From Vairimorpha apis BRL 01 (lineage: Eukaryota; Microsporidia; Nosematidae): a DNA stretch of 10,529 nucleotides. The translations under genes were made by a program, and so were the position numbers. Each line of letters starts with the position of its first letter. The stretch's first letter is position 1. Below, in pieces: positions 1 to 8,981 of the stretch. The notes beneath the pieces are model-generated. The model was given only the letters and a program-made list of their open reading frames with translations. It had not been told where the DNA came from and made no database searches. The stretch spans positions 1 to 10,529 of the forward strand of contig KE647110.1 in NCBI GenBank assembly GCA_000447185.1, written 5' to 3'.

Positions 1-182
1 ATACTCAATTTATTACAAATTCTTTTATTAATTTCATATCTGTTGTAATTTTAAAAAATAAAAAAAAATATTTTTATTTATGATAAAAATAAATAACCTA
101 TTTGATTGTTTTAAAAAAATTTTAATTTAATTGTTATATAAAATTAAATCCACACAACATAAATTTTATTTGGTTAAAATTT
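1..182. other. AT-rich 3' flank of the RTEL1-like gene
   Basis: Below the helicase stop there are only A/T tracts. I see no gene, repeat or structured RNA here. Confidence 0.6.
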
Positions 183-2367
183 TTATTTTTCGTTTTTATG
201 TTTTAAAAATAAATTAAGTTGTTTGACACAAGCCTCATAATCGTCATAAATCTTTAAATATTCAAAAATCCATTTAGACAATTGGCTGGATTTAGATCTA
301 TCTTGATAGCGACTATCAAGCATATAAATAATTCCCCAATCATCCTTATGTCTAATAGCACGACCAGCTGCTTGATTTACAGCTCTAAAAGCCTGTGTCT
401 CATACCATTTATGACCTTTAAAATATTTGTGTTCATCATTGTATTTTTTTTAAGTTCTATTTGTGGATCCACCAAACTTGGATAAGGAATTCCCACACAA
501 ATAACCGCACGTGCAGACGAATCTTTAAAATCCATGCCTTCTGCAGCTTTACCTCTATATACACATAATAAGACAACTGGAACTTTCAATGAAATTCTAT
601 TATGATATTTTTTTAGTATTTTCTCAAATTCTCCTTGAGATCCAGATTTAGGTTCAATAAATAAATTCTCAATATTAAAATTTTTAACACGTTTGTACAA
701 ATTATCTAAAAAGGCATACGATGGAACAAATACCAAAGTACCACCATGAGGTGAAACTTTAATAGCTGTATCGTATATTACTTTAGCTATTTGATCTAAA
801 TATGTTAAATTATCAGACTTTGTGTACGTACCAACAATTTCTTGTTTTAAATGTCCTGTTTTTAAACATGAAATAAAAACTTGTTTTTCTGTTATTAGAT
901 GAGGCGCCATAATTTGATGATTAAATTTATGTCCAAGCTCACTTGTAAATGATGCAAACGGATTTAATGTACCTGATAAAATTACAAGTGATTTTACCTG
1001 TTTAACAAAAGGTCCAAAAATATAAGCACTGTCCATCAACCAAAAGTTATATGAATAAATTACATTATTTTTATAATAATTTTCTTCTTTTGTAAACGCA
1101 TATGAGTACACATCACAGTTGGTAAACAGTAAAGCAGATAAAATTTGATCCAAACTTTCAATAATATTCCACGTGTTTCTATTAACAAGATCTTTAGCTT
1201 CTTCTTCTTTTTCTATACTAAACAATGCATCTTTATATATTGTCATAAATTCTTTAGTAATTCCTATTTCTTCTAATTCCTCTTTAATTTGTTTTCCCTT
1301 CTTTATTCTTATTTTTGTTCGACCAATAGTTTTATCATAATTTTTAATTTGCTGAGACTTTTCTTTAAATTTCTTAAACATTTCCAGTATTTGTATAAAA
1401 TTATTTTTTACTGGACCTAAAATTGTAGATTGCCGAATTGCACTAAGTAATTCATTTATTATTATGTCCATTATTTTCGAGCTAAGTTCGATTGATCCTG
1501 ATGATCGACACACATCATCTATACTGTGTGCTTCGTCAATAATCACAACACATTTACTCAAATCAAAATTCGTATTTTCTCGCACTCTTGAATCGATTAA
1601 ATAATTGTAAGGTGCAAACACTAAATCAGCATCATCATTTAATTTTCTTGATGCAAAATATGGACAACCATTGCACCGTTTTCCTTCACGAACTAATTCT
1701 TCTATGTCAAAAATCCGTTGTCCTATTCTTTTAGCTAACCTATCTTTACCAACAAAAAATGAACATGTTTGTTTTTTTACCATATCATTACATGCAGCAT
1801 TTTTATCTGAAATTTTTTCTAATTTAGGATTTATACAATATTGATTTCTACTAGCTAAAATAGAAATTCTTGGTCTATATCTTGTTTTGTTTAATTGATG
1901 AACTAATTGGTCTAGTTGTTTATGTGTTCTTGAACAAATAATAATTTTAAAATCTTTTACGCTATCACTAGAATTTAATTTTCTGTAATACCATTATTAT
2001 CACAAATATTTTTTTCGTCATTAATATCAATGTTATCCACATTTAAAAGAGTATTGTCAGCAAAATCATTAATAATTATTTTATTACAATTGCTTTTATT
2101 ATTAGAGCTATTTAATCCTGTATCATTTTGAGAAGAACATATTTTTTTACTAATATTTGTATCAATTTTTATTCTTTTTAAATGTTCTCTATAAGCTAAT
2201 ACGGAACACAAAATAGATAAACTTTTACCAGTACCAGTAGGACTTTCTATCATACCTGTTGATCCTTCAGATAAACATGTTATAATTTGTTCCATTGTAT
2301 CTATTTGAGATTTATATGGCTCAAATGGCATGTCTATTGTAACGTCTTTAATTTTAATTCTTGCCAT
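183..2367 (-). CDS. RTEL1: RTEL1-like Fe-S DNA helicase (XPD/Rad3 superfamily 2), two apparent frameshifts
   Basis: This is an ATP-dependent 5'-3' DNA helicase of the XPD/FANCJ/RTEL1 family; RTEL1 unwinds D-loops, G-quadruplexes and telomeric T-loops in the nucleus. Read through both breaks it encodes 728 residues. The order is: FEPYKSQ Q-motif (15-21), Walker A SPTGTGKS (42-49), an Asn-rich insert (about 66-143), motif Ia SRTHKQL, four Fe-S cysteines (178, 193, 202, 235), DEAH (278-281), LSGTL (464-468), GKAAEGMDF (606-614), GIPYPS (626-631) and motif VI QAAGRAIRH (666-674). The spacing of the N-terminal block and of the RIRH motif fits RTEL1 better than XPD, Chl1 or FANCJ. The frame changes at 1979-1982 and 444-451; one extra A at each restores a single frame ending in TAA at 183-185. 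CCC lies 2 nt before the ATG. The C-terminal harmonin-like, PIP and RING parts of animal RTEL1 are absent. Confidence 0.9.
444..451 (-). other. Frame break 2 in the RTEL1-like gene (A8 run)
   Basis: On the coding strand CTT is followed by eight A and then TAC. With eight A the frame ends at 374-376, before motif VI. With nine A it continues through QAAGRAIRH to the natural stop at 183-185. The in-frame heptamer A AAA AAT would also permit -1 ribosomal slippage. Confidence 0.85.
1979..1982 (-). other. Frame break 1 in the RTEL1-like gene (A4 run)
   Basis: The N-terminal frame, with Walker A, stops at 1975-1977. The frame carrying motif Ia and the Fe-S cysteines is open only from 1993 downwards. 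The switch must therefore fall between about 1978 and 1996, and the only A run there is GAAAATT. One added A joins the frames. No GT-AG interval that I tested has the length (2 mod 3) needed for an intron to do this. Confidence 0.75.
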
Positions 2368-2369
2368 AT

Positions 2370-2372
2370 GGG
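2370..2372 (-). promoter_or_regulatory. CCC start-proximal motif of the RTEL1-like gene
   Basis: Coding-strand CCC, seen as GGG on the plus strand, lies 2 nt before the ATG at 2367-2365. It matches the microsporidian CCC-like signal and supports this start. Confidence 0.65.
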
Positions 2373-3041
2373 TAGATAAAAAAACTGTGGTGTAAATTTC
2401 AATTTTTCATTAAAAATGATCCGAATCATTAATTTGTCGTTTTACTTAAAAATTTATTAAAAAAATAATTTTTTCTAATTTTGTAAAAAATATTTCTAAA
2501 TTTCAGAGATATTTTTTTTATTAATGTAAAAAATATACATATTCTAGTAAAAAATTTTATTATTTTTAGTAAATATTAAAAACAATTAAATTTTAAAATT
2601 TAAATTTAAAGTAATTTTTAGATAAAGTTAATTCTTAAGGTTTTAAAAAATTTTAAACATATTAAATTATACATTGAAATTTAATAATTATTTTCTAACT
2701 TTTTTAAAAAAAATTTAATATATAATCAAATGCGAAATTTACTTTAAAACTTACTCAATTTTTTTTTAAATATCTAAATAATATTATTTTTTTATTATGT
2801 AAATGTCAAAATATTTTAATTGTTATATAAAATTTAAAAGAAAAAATTAAAATATAAGTTTTAAATTATAAATTTATTTTTTAAGTAAAATATTAATAAT
2901 TTAACAAATGAAACTTCCATATTTGTACTTTAAAAAATTTACATTAATTTTATTAAAAACTTAATTGAATATTTATTTAGTACACAACAAATATTTTATA
3001 AATTTTTACTATAAAATTAACAATTTCATTTTAAAATTAGT

Positions 3042-3044
3042 CCC
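3042..3044 (+). promoter_or_regulatory. CCC start-proximal motif of the Erb1-like gene
   Basis: CCC lies 9 nt before the ATG at 3054. It selects that ATG over the later in-frame ATG at 3203, which lacks such a motif and would lose the conserved N-terminal block. Confidence 0.65.
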
Positions 3045-3053
3045 TTTTCAAAA

Positions 3054-4527
3054 ATGGATAAAATTGATAAATTCCTAGGACGACGAAAACAGAAAAACAA
3101 GAAATCTGTTAAAATTAACAACAATTACTACGATATTACAAAACAAGATATAAAAATAATACGTCAATACAAAAAAATAAATGTTTAGATGAAACAGTTG
3201 ACATGTATATTCCATATAAAAAATCAAATATGCAAATTGAATTTAAAGATAATATTAAAAAGAAAATAAATGAAGAAAAACAAATAAAAAAATATATTAA
3301 AAAACACGATTTCATTAAACCAGAACCAGTTGATCAAAATGTTATAACTGATATTTGGGAAGATGATGATTTAGATTCGTATGAACAGAACATTGTATTG
3401 GATATTAATAAACAATATGAAAAAAATGTTAGTGATTTATGGATGGATAGAGAAATATTAGAAAAAGAATTAAGGCGTGTTTATTTAAAACAGTATTTAC
3501 CCAGAACAAAAAACAATCTTAAAATTAGTGATTTGATTAAGAAACATTCTTCTACGGATTCATATTTGTACCCAAGTTTAATGAGTAAATGGTATAATTT
3601 AAATGGAAATGTCCAATATTTTTATTTTGTTAATGGAAATATTTTAGAAGAATGTCTTAAAAAAGAACATGAAAATATTGAAGATAGTAACGATAAAAAT
3701 AAAAATATTCTAATATCAAGCGAATGTGAAGGTACTGTATTTAATGAAACAGATTTAAAAAATATTTTTGTAAATGTTCTTGACAACACAATAGAGTTTT
3801 ATGAAGTTAATAATTTTTACAAATTTTATACTATAAAAACAGAATTTAAAATTGTTAAGGTAGAAATAAATAAATCTATAAATATATTATGTGAAAAAGA
3901 AAAAAATTATAGATTGCTTTTTACATATATTAATAATGAATTAATTTTATTAGATGAAGGACATATTTCTGATTTTAGTGATAATTTTATCATAAAAAAT
4001 AAAAAAGTTAAAGTAGCAAATAAAAAGATAATTCAACAACAAAACACAAATAAAAATATTATTAATTTTAAAAATTATGACAATAAAATTAAAGACAATT
4101 TAAAAAAGATAAAATGCTACAAAGATAAATTATTTTTAACTGGTATAAACATTTTTAGAATTTTAAATATAGATGGTAGACTTCTTAATGAATATAAAGT
4201 ATTCGGTGATGTGATTGATTTTGTAGTAAGTGGTGATATAATATTTTTAATTAATTCACTAAAAAACATTATTATATACAATTATATACTAAATGTTGTT
4301 GTTCATTCTATGAAACAAGACAACAATCTAAATTCATTGTGTTACAATTCTAATCATAAATTGCTAGCTGTTGGTACAGATATAAATGTCTTAATATATT
4401 ATATCGATATAGAAAAAAATATGTATTAGTTAATAAAATTAAAGGCAAACATTCTAACATTAAATTTTGTGATAGAATGTATTGGTTATATGGAAAAAAG
4501 AAAGAAAAATTTTTGTTGTATACGTGA
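3054..4527 (+). CDS. ERB1: Reduced Erb1/BOP1-like ribosome biogenesis protein, two apparent frameshifts
   Basis: Erb1/BOP1 is the scaffold of the nucleolar PeBoW complex (with Nop7/Pes1 and Ytm1/WDR12), needed for 27S pre-rRNA processing and 60S assembly. Read through both breaks the product is 491 residues, against roughly 750-800 in yeast and human. The call rests on a collinear match remembered from the family. ITKQDIKIIR plus a following Tyr/Pro-containing segment match the BOP1NT core. FIKP (87-90) followed by DIWED (100-104) matches the family's W-I-x-P...DLW block. YLKQYLPRTK and the next residues (about 144-165) match the family's YLCPR...DLIPKLP segment. A divergent beta-propeller follows, with LLAVGT near 437-442 and a final WLYGKKKEKFLLYT resembling the family's W-x-F-S-x-G-x-D-x-x-x-R-L-x-T end. 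The basic N terminus suits a nucleolar protein. The match is at motif level; a different WD40 nucleolar protein is the alternative. Confidence 0.72.
3171..3177 (+). other. Frame break 1 in the Erb1-like gene (A7 run)
   Basis: From the ATG at 3054 the frame is open for 43 codons and hits TAG at 3186-3188, just after the A7 run. One extra A continues the protein into the large downstream frame, joining the BOP1NT-like N terminus to the rest. Confidence 0.8.
4413..4419 (+). other. Frame break 2 in the Erb1-like gene (A7 run)
   Basis: The main frame ends at TAG 4427-4429 right after GAAAAAAATATG. One extra A leads to 35 more codons ending at TGA 4525-4527, which supply the last propeller strand. 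The in-frame A AAA AAT heptamer is the same as at 444-451. Confidence 0.78.
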
Positions 4528-5498
4528 AAAGATAGAAAATTCAAATAAAAAAATATTTATTAATTAAAAAGTATTTCATTATAAATATAATCTTATAATG
4601 ATGTATAACTTAATTATAAAAAAATTTAAACTTGCATATTATATGTTTTTGCAAAATTTGATTTCTTGTTATATTTTATTATTAAAAAATTAGTTTTGAT
4701 ATATTATTTGTCTTTTTATTTAAATAAATTACTAAAAAATATATATAATAATTTTATTAAAAGTAAAATTAAAAATAAAAGTTTGTTAAAATTATTAAAA
4801 ATTTTTCGTATAAGTAAATTTTATAATAAAATTAATTGATTTTCTAATAATTATTTATTTATTATTTTGTTCATGTAAAAAAAATTGTTTTCTTTCTATA
4901 GTAATAAAATTTTATTTTGATTTTTATTATTATGGTATTGTTAAAAAAATACACATTCAGATAACAGTTTACACATATTTTATAGTTAAAAATTAATCGT
5001 ATATAATTTGACATAGTTAAATTTAAATCAACTCTTTTAAATATTAAAAGTATAATTATTAAATATATACAAAGCGTTAATTTTTTTTTTGTAAAGCACA
5101 ATAATATATTGATTTATAAAAATTTATATGAAATTGATTAAGTGTGCATTTAAAATATAAAATAAAAAATTATCATAAAGTATAAGTGAATAAAAATAGG
5201 TGATAATATATAAATAAATTTAATTGATACACTTAAATGATAACGTCTAAAATTTGTAATTTCTCTCACAAAATAAAATATGATTTAAAGTAATAAGTAA
5301 TTAAATATCAACACAAAATTAAATTAAATATAACAAAAAAATAAAAACAAGATATTTGAAATATAAACACATTAAATTTACATGTAAAACTTTTTATAAT
5401 CATGTAAATAAAAATTAACAATTAATTTTTTTATATAATGGAGTCTTTCATTTTTAAATCAAAAAAAATAAATTCACTTCAAAAAATCATAAATTAAC

Positions 5499-5634
5499 AT
5501 TTTTAAAAAATTACTTTTTAGACAATAAAAAAATATAAATAAAGTTTTTTTAAAAAATCTAAAATATAAAAAATTCTTTAAAAACATAAAAAATATATAA
5601 ATAAAGTTTTTTTAAAAAATTACTTCAAGACACT
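5499..5634 (+). repeat. Imperfect tandem repeat, about 62 bp period, upstream of AspRS
   Basis: A 25-base string beginning TATAAATAAAG and ending in TTTTTTTAAAAAAT is identical at 5534-5558 and 5596-5620. A second element, TTTAAAAAATTACTT followed by an AGACA-like core, appears at about 5501-5525 and 5611-5631. Together they look like a partly duplicated unit directly before the start region. Confidence 0.6.
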
Positions 5635-5669
5635 AAAAAAAAATTAAAATCCTGTAATTAAAAAAAATA

Positions 5670-5673
5670 CCCC
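5670..5673 (+). promoter_or_regulatory. CCCC start-proximal motif of AspRS
   Basis: CCCC lies 2 nt before the ATG at 5676. It is the only C3 run in more than 1 kb of upstream spacer and fixes this ATG as the start. Confidence 0.68.
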
Positions 5674-5675
5674 AA

Positions 5676-7067
5676 ATGTCAAACATAGAAAAAGATGTAT
5701 CAAATATATCAATAATTGAAAAAACAACATTATCAAAAATAACAACAAGTCAAATTAAAAAATTAGTTAAATTTACAGGTTTTGTTATGAATATTAAAAT
5801 AGGAAAAAAATTCTCATTTATTATAATTAGAGATCAAACTATAACAATCCAATGTATATCGAATACAACCTTAGAAATTAAAAAAATCACGAATGAATCT
5901 TTTGTTGAAATTGAAGGAGAGGTGTGCGAAACAAAGAATTTAGTAAAAAGTTGCTCAATTCAAAATATTGAAATTAATGTAAAAAAACTAAAAATATTAA
6001 GTTTAAGTGATTCTAACTTACCGTTTCCATATAAAGACGTATCATACAATATACAAGACCAAATAAAATATGGTGTCAATCCTGTTTCGTATCATTTATG
6101 TTTAGATAATCGATCTTTGTACATGAGATCACCTCAAGGATATTCTTTTGTAAGATTAATTAACGGTTTTATGTTTTCGTTTAGAGAATTTTTGCATAAA
6201 TCTGAATTTATAGAAGTTAAAACACCTAAATTAATTGAAGGTGCTAGTGAAGGTGGCGCTAATTGTTTTACAGTAGATTTTTTTAAACAAAAAGCGTGTT
6301 TGGCACAAAGTCCACAATTATATAAACAAATGTGCATAATTGGTGGATTAAAAAAAGTATACGAAATTGGACACGTTTACCGAGCAGAAGAAAGTAATAT
6401 TAATAGATATCTAAGTGAGTTTGTCGGTTATGATTTGGAAATGGAAATAGATGGTGATTATAATAATTTAATTTACTTTATATATGATTTACTCAAATAC
6501 ATATTTAAATATATTGAACGAGAATATAAACAAGAACTTGAAATTATTAAGCAATATTATCCTTTTGACGATTTTAAAATGTTGGAAACTCCTGTGGTTT
6601 TGACACATCGTGAATGCATTGATTTATTAAAATCAGAAAATATCGAAATAGATTATAACGACGATTTTAACAATGAAAATGAAAAAAAATTAGGCAAAAT
6701 TATAAAACAAAAATACATTACAGATATTTTCGTATGTAAAGATTACCCTGTTTCTTGTCGACCTTTTTATACTTACGTAGATAAAGATACAAATTTAACA
6801 CGATCTTATGATTTTATTGTACGAGGTGAAGAGGTTTTATCTGGAGCCCAACGTATAAATCAATATAATGAACTATTAGAAGCAGTAAAAGCAAACAATA
6901 TTAATCCTGATAGTTTGAAAGGATATTTAGAAGCTTTTAAAATAGGTGCACCACCACATGGTGGATGCGGTATGGGACTTGAGAGGCTTATGAAAGCGTA
7001 TTTTGGATCAAAAGATATTAGGCATTTTAGCTTGTTTCCAAGAGATCCTAATAGGTTGTATCCTTAA
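5676..7067 (+). CDS. DARS1: Cytosolic aspartyl-tRNA synthetase (class IIb)
   Basis: The enzyme charges tRNA-Asp with aspartate using ATP in the cytosol. The intact 463-residue product has an N-terminal OB-fold anticodon-binding domain (about 29-110) and then the class II catalytic domain. Visible features are motif 1 FIEVKTPKL (178-186), the flexible loop GASEGGAN (189-196), QSPQLYKQ (211-218), motif 2 VYRAEESN with the following EFVGYDLEM (234-256), SGAQRI (389-394), motif 3 GMGLERL (432-438) and the terminal FPRDPNRLYP. The ASEGG loop, SGAQRI and the C-terminal FPRDP-x-RL-x-P are those of eukaryotic/archaeal-type AspRS rather than AsnRS or bacterial AspRS. It lacks the basic N-terminal extension of fungal and animal enzymes. 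The gene stays in frame despite an eight-A run near 6683. It is convergent with the TrpRS gene. Confidence 0.97.
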   Translation: MSNIEKDVSNISIIEKTTLSKITTSQIKKLVKFTGFVMNIKIGKKFSFIIIRDQTITIQCISNTTLEIKKITNESFVEIEGEVCETKNLVKSCSIQNIEINVKKLKILSLSDSNLPFPYKDVSYNIQDQIKYGVNPVSYHLCLDNRSLYMRSPQGYSFVRLINGFMFSFREFLHKSEFIEVKTPKLIEGASEGGANCFTVDFFKQKACLAQSPQLYKQMCIIGGLKKVYEIGHVYRAEESNINRYLSEFVGYDLEMEIDGDYNNLIYFIYDLLKYIFKYIEREYKQELEIIKQYYPFDDFKMLETPVVLTHRECIDLLKSENIEIDYNDDFNNENEKKLGKIIKQKYITDIFVCKDYPVSCRPFYTYVDKDTNLTRSYDFIVRGEEVLSGAQRINQYNELLEAVKANNINPDSLKGYLEAFKIGAPPHGGCGMGLERLMKAYFGSKDIRHFSLFPRDPNRLYP

Positions 7068-7078
7068 TTAAATAATTT

Positions 7079-7427
7079 TTACAATTTTTTTAAAAGTTTA
7101 TTTATAAAATAATTTTTTAATATTAAAGATTTTTTATTTTTTATGTCAGTAGATGAACCTACTCTTACAATACGGATTCCTAAATCTAATAACTGAATAG
7201 GTCATTAGTCTGTTTCATTAATTATTACCGGATTCCATATTTTTAATCTATTTGATATTCGACAGATCAGATTGTATTTAATTTATAATTGTTTTAGAAG
7301 ATGTTATTTATGCTTATTTTACATTTCTTATTTTATATTCTTTAATAGATTCGACATCTTTAATTTATGTAAAACCATTCAAGCGAAATAACCCTTCATA
7401 GAATATTATTATGGATTCTGAAAATGA
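7079..7427 (-). pseudogene. Decayed reading frame, unidentified protein
   Basis: On the minus strand, pieces of protein-like sequence lie end to end in changing frames. One piece (about 7427 to 7317) contains FYEGLFRLNGFT, then an in-frame stop, then IKDVESIKEYKIRNVK. A second (7282 to 7079) contains LICRISNRLKIWNP, two adjacent stops at 7202-7207, then LLDLGIRIVRVGSSTD and a Lys-rich tail ending in TAA at 7079-7081. Internal stops and at least one frame change suggest a dead gene rather than an assembly slip, because the stops are not next to A runs. I do not recognise the family; a retroelement or a duplicated gene are both possible. The plus strand is also open over 61 codons here, so the strand is inferred from residue composition. 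Confidence 0.4.
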
Positions 7428-7554
7428 TTACAATAAAACTTATTTATCTACTCCTTCTACTATTTCGGCTCAGACACCACATCTGATCACAATTTACAAA
7501 GCTATAAAAAAATTTAAAATGGTAAAAAAAAATTTATTTTATATGAACATCTAA
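7411..7554 (+). CDS. Small hypothetical ORF, 47 residues
   Basis: ATG at 7411-7413 opens 47 codons to TAA at 7552-7554. The product starts MDSENDYNKTYLSTPSTISA and ends in a Lys-rich stretch. A CCC run at 7392-7394 lies 16 nt upstream, within the range seen for the accepted genes. No domain is recognisable. It overlaps the 5' part of the minus-strand relic and may be only a by-product of that richer sequence. Confidence 0.25.
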   Translation: MDSENDYNKTYLSTPSTISAQTPHLITIYKAIKKFKMVKKNLFYMNI

Positions 7555-7673
7555 ATAATATTTTATCATAATTAAGCTGTTAAAAACATTTTAAATTTTA
7601 ATTTTTAAATATATTTCGATTATTCAAATTCTTCTAAATTATAAAGTTTTTTAAAAATATATAATAAAAAAAT

Positions 7674-8978
7674 TTATTGTTTAAAATTAGGTTCACACAT
7701 AAATAAATTAACATCATCTTCTTTTATTAAACTTCTTCTATCTTGATATTCTTTAATAAATTTTTGTATTACTTCAATACATTTTTGTTTAATTTCACCA
7801 GTAGACATTTCTCCTTTAGTATAAGCATGTTTAATACGTTCCAAATCTTCACAATCATCATAAAAATATTTTAAATATTGATACGATACATCAATTTCAG
7901 TATCACCACCAAATAGTTTATGTTGTTCCAAAGTCTCTTTTCCACCACTAAAAGCAAATTTATTTATTTTACTAGCTATTTGTTTAGGTGTATCATTTAG
8001 ATAAATAGCGTTATTATCACTAGCAGACATTTTTCTGTTAACTCCTTTTAGGTCAGGCAACAAAGAAACGTAAATAGTAACTGGTTTGGGTTCTTTTAAT
8101 ATATGAGCTTTGTCTCTAGCCAATCTGAAATATGGATCTTGATCAACAGCACATGGAATAAGACAAAACTGATTTTTTCTTAAAAAAGAAAAAGAACTAG
8201 AAAAGCAAGGAGCTATTTCTTTACTAGGAATATTTACCATACCTATATTTGAATCTAAATTGAAACCAAATACTTTACATGCTTCTCTAAGTGAAATACT
8301 TTTACTTATTTTTAAACTAGTTTTTTCAAATAAATAAGATTTTTCAACATTACTAAAAATGTATGTTAAATCGGGATTGAATCCGAATGCAATTATATCT
8401 TTTATATTTTGTTTTCCAAAGTTTATACTGTCTTCTATTTTTATTTGTTTAAATAAATATTTTTCGTCATCAGTTATTTGTATTACAAGTGGTACATTGA
8501 AAACATCTTGAAAATATTTACATAATTTAAAAGGTATGACATGACCAAGATGCATACTTTTACTACTCGGACCACGACCTGTGTATAAATAAAAATTTCC
8601 ATTTTTCATTTTTTCTAACAATATGTCAAAATCTCTATGTGCAAAAACTATATTACGTTTAAAATAAAAATGTGCAGGTTTTCCACTTTTTTCTTCTAAA
8701 ATTTTTATAAGAGATTCATTAAATTTTTTACATCCAAATTGTGAAATTATTTTTGTATAGTCTATTGAAACTGTTTTGTCTTCTGTGTTAACATGTGCTT
8801 CCCATGGTGTTATGTTTTGGAAGTTATCTTTTTTTAAAATATCAATTTTAGAGAAGTTTTTATTAAGTTTTTCGTTTTCATCTTTATTGTAGCAAGAATT
8901 ATTTTTAAATAAATTAAATTCATCATTTTCATCTTCTAAAAACTTATTATCAATTTTGTTTCTATTTTCGTTGTTCAT
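7674..8978 (-). CDS. WARS1: Cytosolic tryptophanyl-tRNA synthetase (class Ic)
   Basis: The enzyme charges tRNA-Trp with tryptophan using ATP in the cytosol. The intact 434-residue product matches the eukaryotic cytosolic type. Residues 1-54 are an Asn/Lys-rich, poorly conserved extension. Conserved sequence begins at ITPWEAHV, continues through FYLYTGRGPSS (129-139) to the HIGH-equivalent HLGH (143-146), NVPLVIQITDDEKYL (161-175), IPCAVDQDPYFR (274-285), the KMSAS loop (316-320) and FAFSGGKET with a FGGDTEIDVS stretch (341-365), ending near 430. The TDDEKY and DQDPYFR blocks separate it from bacterial TrpRS and from TyrRS. The WHEP domain of the human enzyme is absent. CCC abuts the ATG directly. 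There is no frame break. Confidence 0.97.
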   Translation of the reverse strand: MNNENRNKIDNKFLEDENDEFNLFKNNSCYNKDENEKLNKNFSKIDILKKDNFQNITPWEAHVNTEDKTVSIDYTKIISQFGCKKFNESLIKILEEKSGKPAHFYFKRNIVFAHRDFDILLEKMKNGNFYLYTGRGPSSKSMHLGHVIPFKLCKYFQDVFNVPLVIQITDDEKYLFKQIKIEDSINFGKQNIKDIIAFGFNPDLTYIFSNVEKSYLFEKTSLKISKSISLREACKVFGFNLDSNIGMVNIPSKEIAPCFSSSFSFLRKNQFCLIPCAVDQDPYFRLARDKAHILKEPKPVTIYVSLLPDLKGVNRKMSASDNNAIYLNDTPKQIASKINKFAFSGGKETLEQHKLFGGDTEIDVSYQYLKYFYDDCEDLERIKHAYTKGEMSTGEIKQKCIEVIQKFIKEYQDRRSLIKEDDVNLFMCEPNFKQ

Positions 8979-8981
8979 GGG
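8979..8981 (-). promoter_or_regulatory. CCC start-proximal motif of TrpRS
   Basis: Coding-strand CCC, seen as GGG on the plus strand, is directly adjacent to the ATG at 8978-8976. It supports this start and so the inclusion of the low-complexity N-terminal extension. Confidence 0.62.

Larger units (their letters stand above)
2368..3053. other. Divergent AT-rich intergenic region
   Basis: This spacer separates two divergent genes and should hold the promoters of both. It is almost entirely A/T homopolymer and mixed A/T tracts. The only C3/G3 runs are the two start-proximal ones at its ends. I see no further ORF, tRNA or well-formed repeat in it. Confidence 0.7.
4528..5675. other. AT-rich intergenic region upstream of aspartyl-tRNA synthetase
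   Basis: A spacer of about 1.1 kb between two plus-strand genes. AATAAA at 4544-4549, 17 nt past the Erb1 stop, is a possible polyadenylation signal but could be chance in such AT-rich DNA. A diverged repeat occupies about 5499-5634. No C3/G3 run occurs until 5670, so I accept no gene here. Confidence 0.65.
7068..7673. other. Convergent intergenic region with degraded coding sequence
   Basis: This spacer lies between the 3' ends of the AspRS and TrpRS genes, where no promoter is required. About 7140-7500 has noticeably more G and C than the other spacers and contains fragments of reading frame on both strands, annotated separately. The edges (7068-7135 and 7555-7673) are plain AT-rich. Confidence 0.6.

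Noticed and set aside
377..1783. Treating the two helicase fragments as separate genes
   Set aside because: Family motifs run collinearly across both, and the ATG at 1783 falls in the middle of the Fe-S domain with no CCC motif; the open frame extends upstream to 1993 with motif Ia.
1975..2060. Spliceosomal intron as the cause of the first helicase frame break
   Set aside because: The GT...AG pairs I could form (including those ending at ATTACAG and TTCTAG) have lengths of 0 or 1 mod 3, whereas 2 mod 3 is needed, and no GTAAGT-type donor is present.
183..4527. Calling the RTEL1-like and Erb1-like genes pseudogenes
   Set aside because: All catalytic or conserved motifs remain, there is no in-frame stop away from A runs, and one type of single-base change repairs every break.
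4350..4544. Minus-strand 64-codon ORF opposite the Erb1 3' end
   Set aside because: It is antisense to the conserved propeller end and has no start signal; the same holds for the antisense ORFs at 282-485 and 6134-6337.
4871..5101. 76-codon minus-strand ORF with a hydrophobic N-terminal stretch
   Set aside because: It has no C3 run near its start, its residues are those expected from AT-rich DNA (Ile, Lys, Asn, Phe, Tyr), and it lies in a repeat-like spacer.
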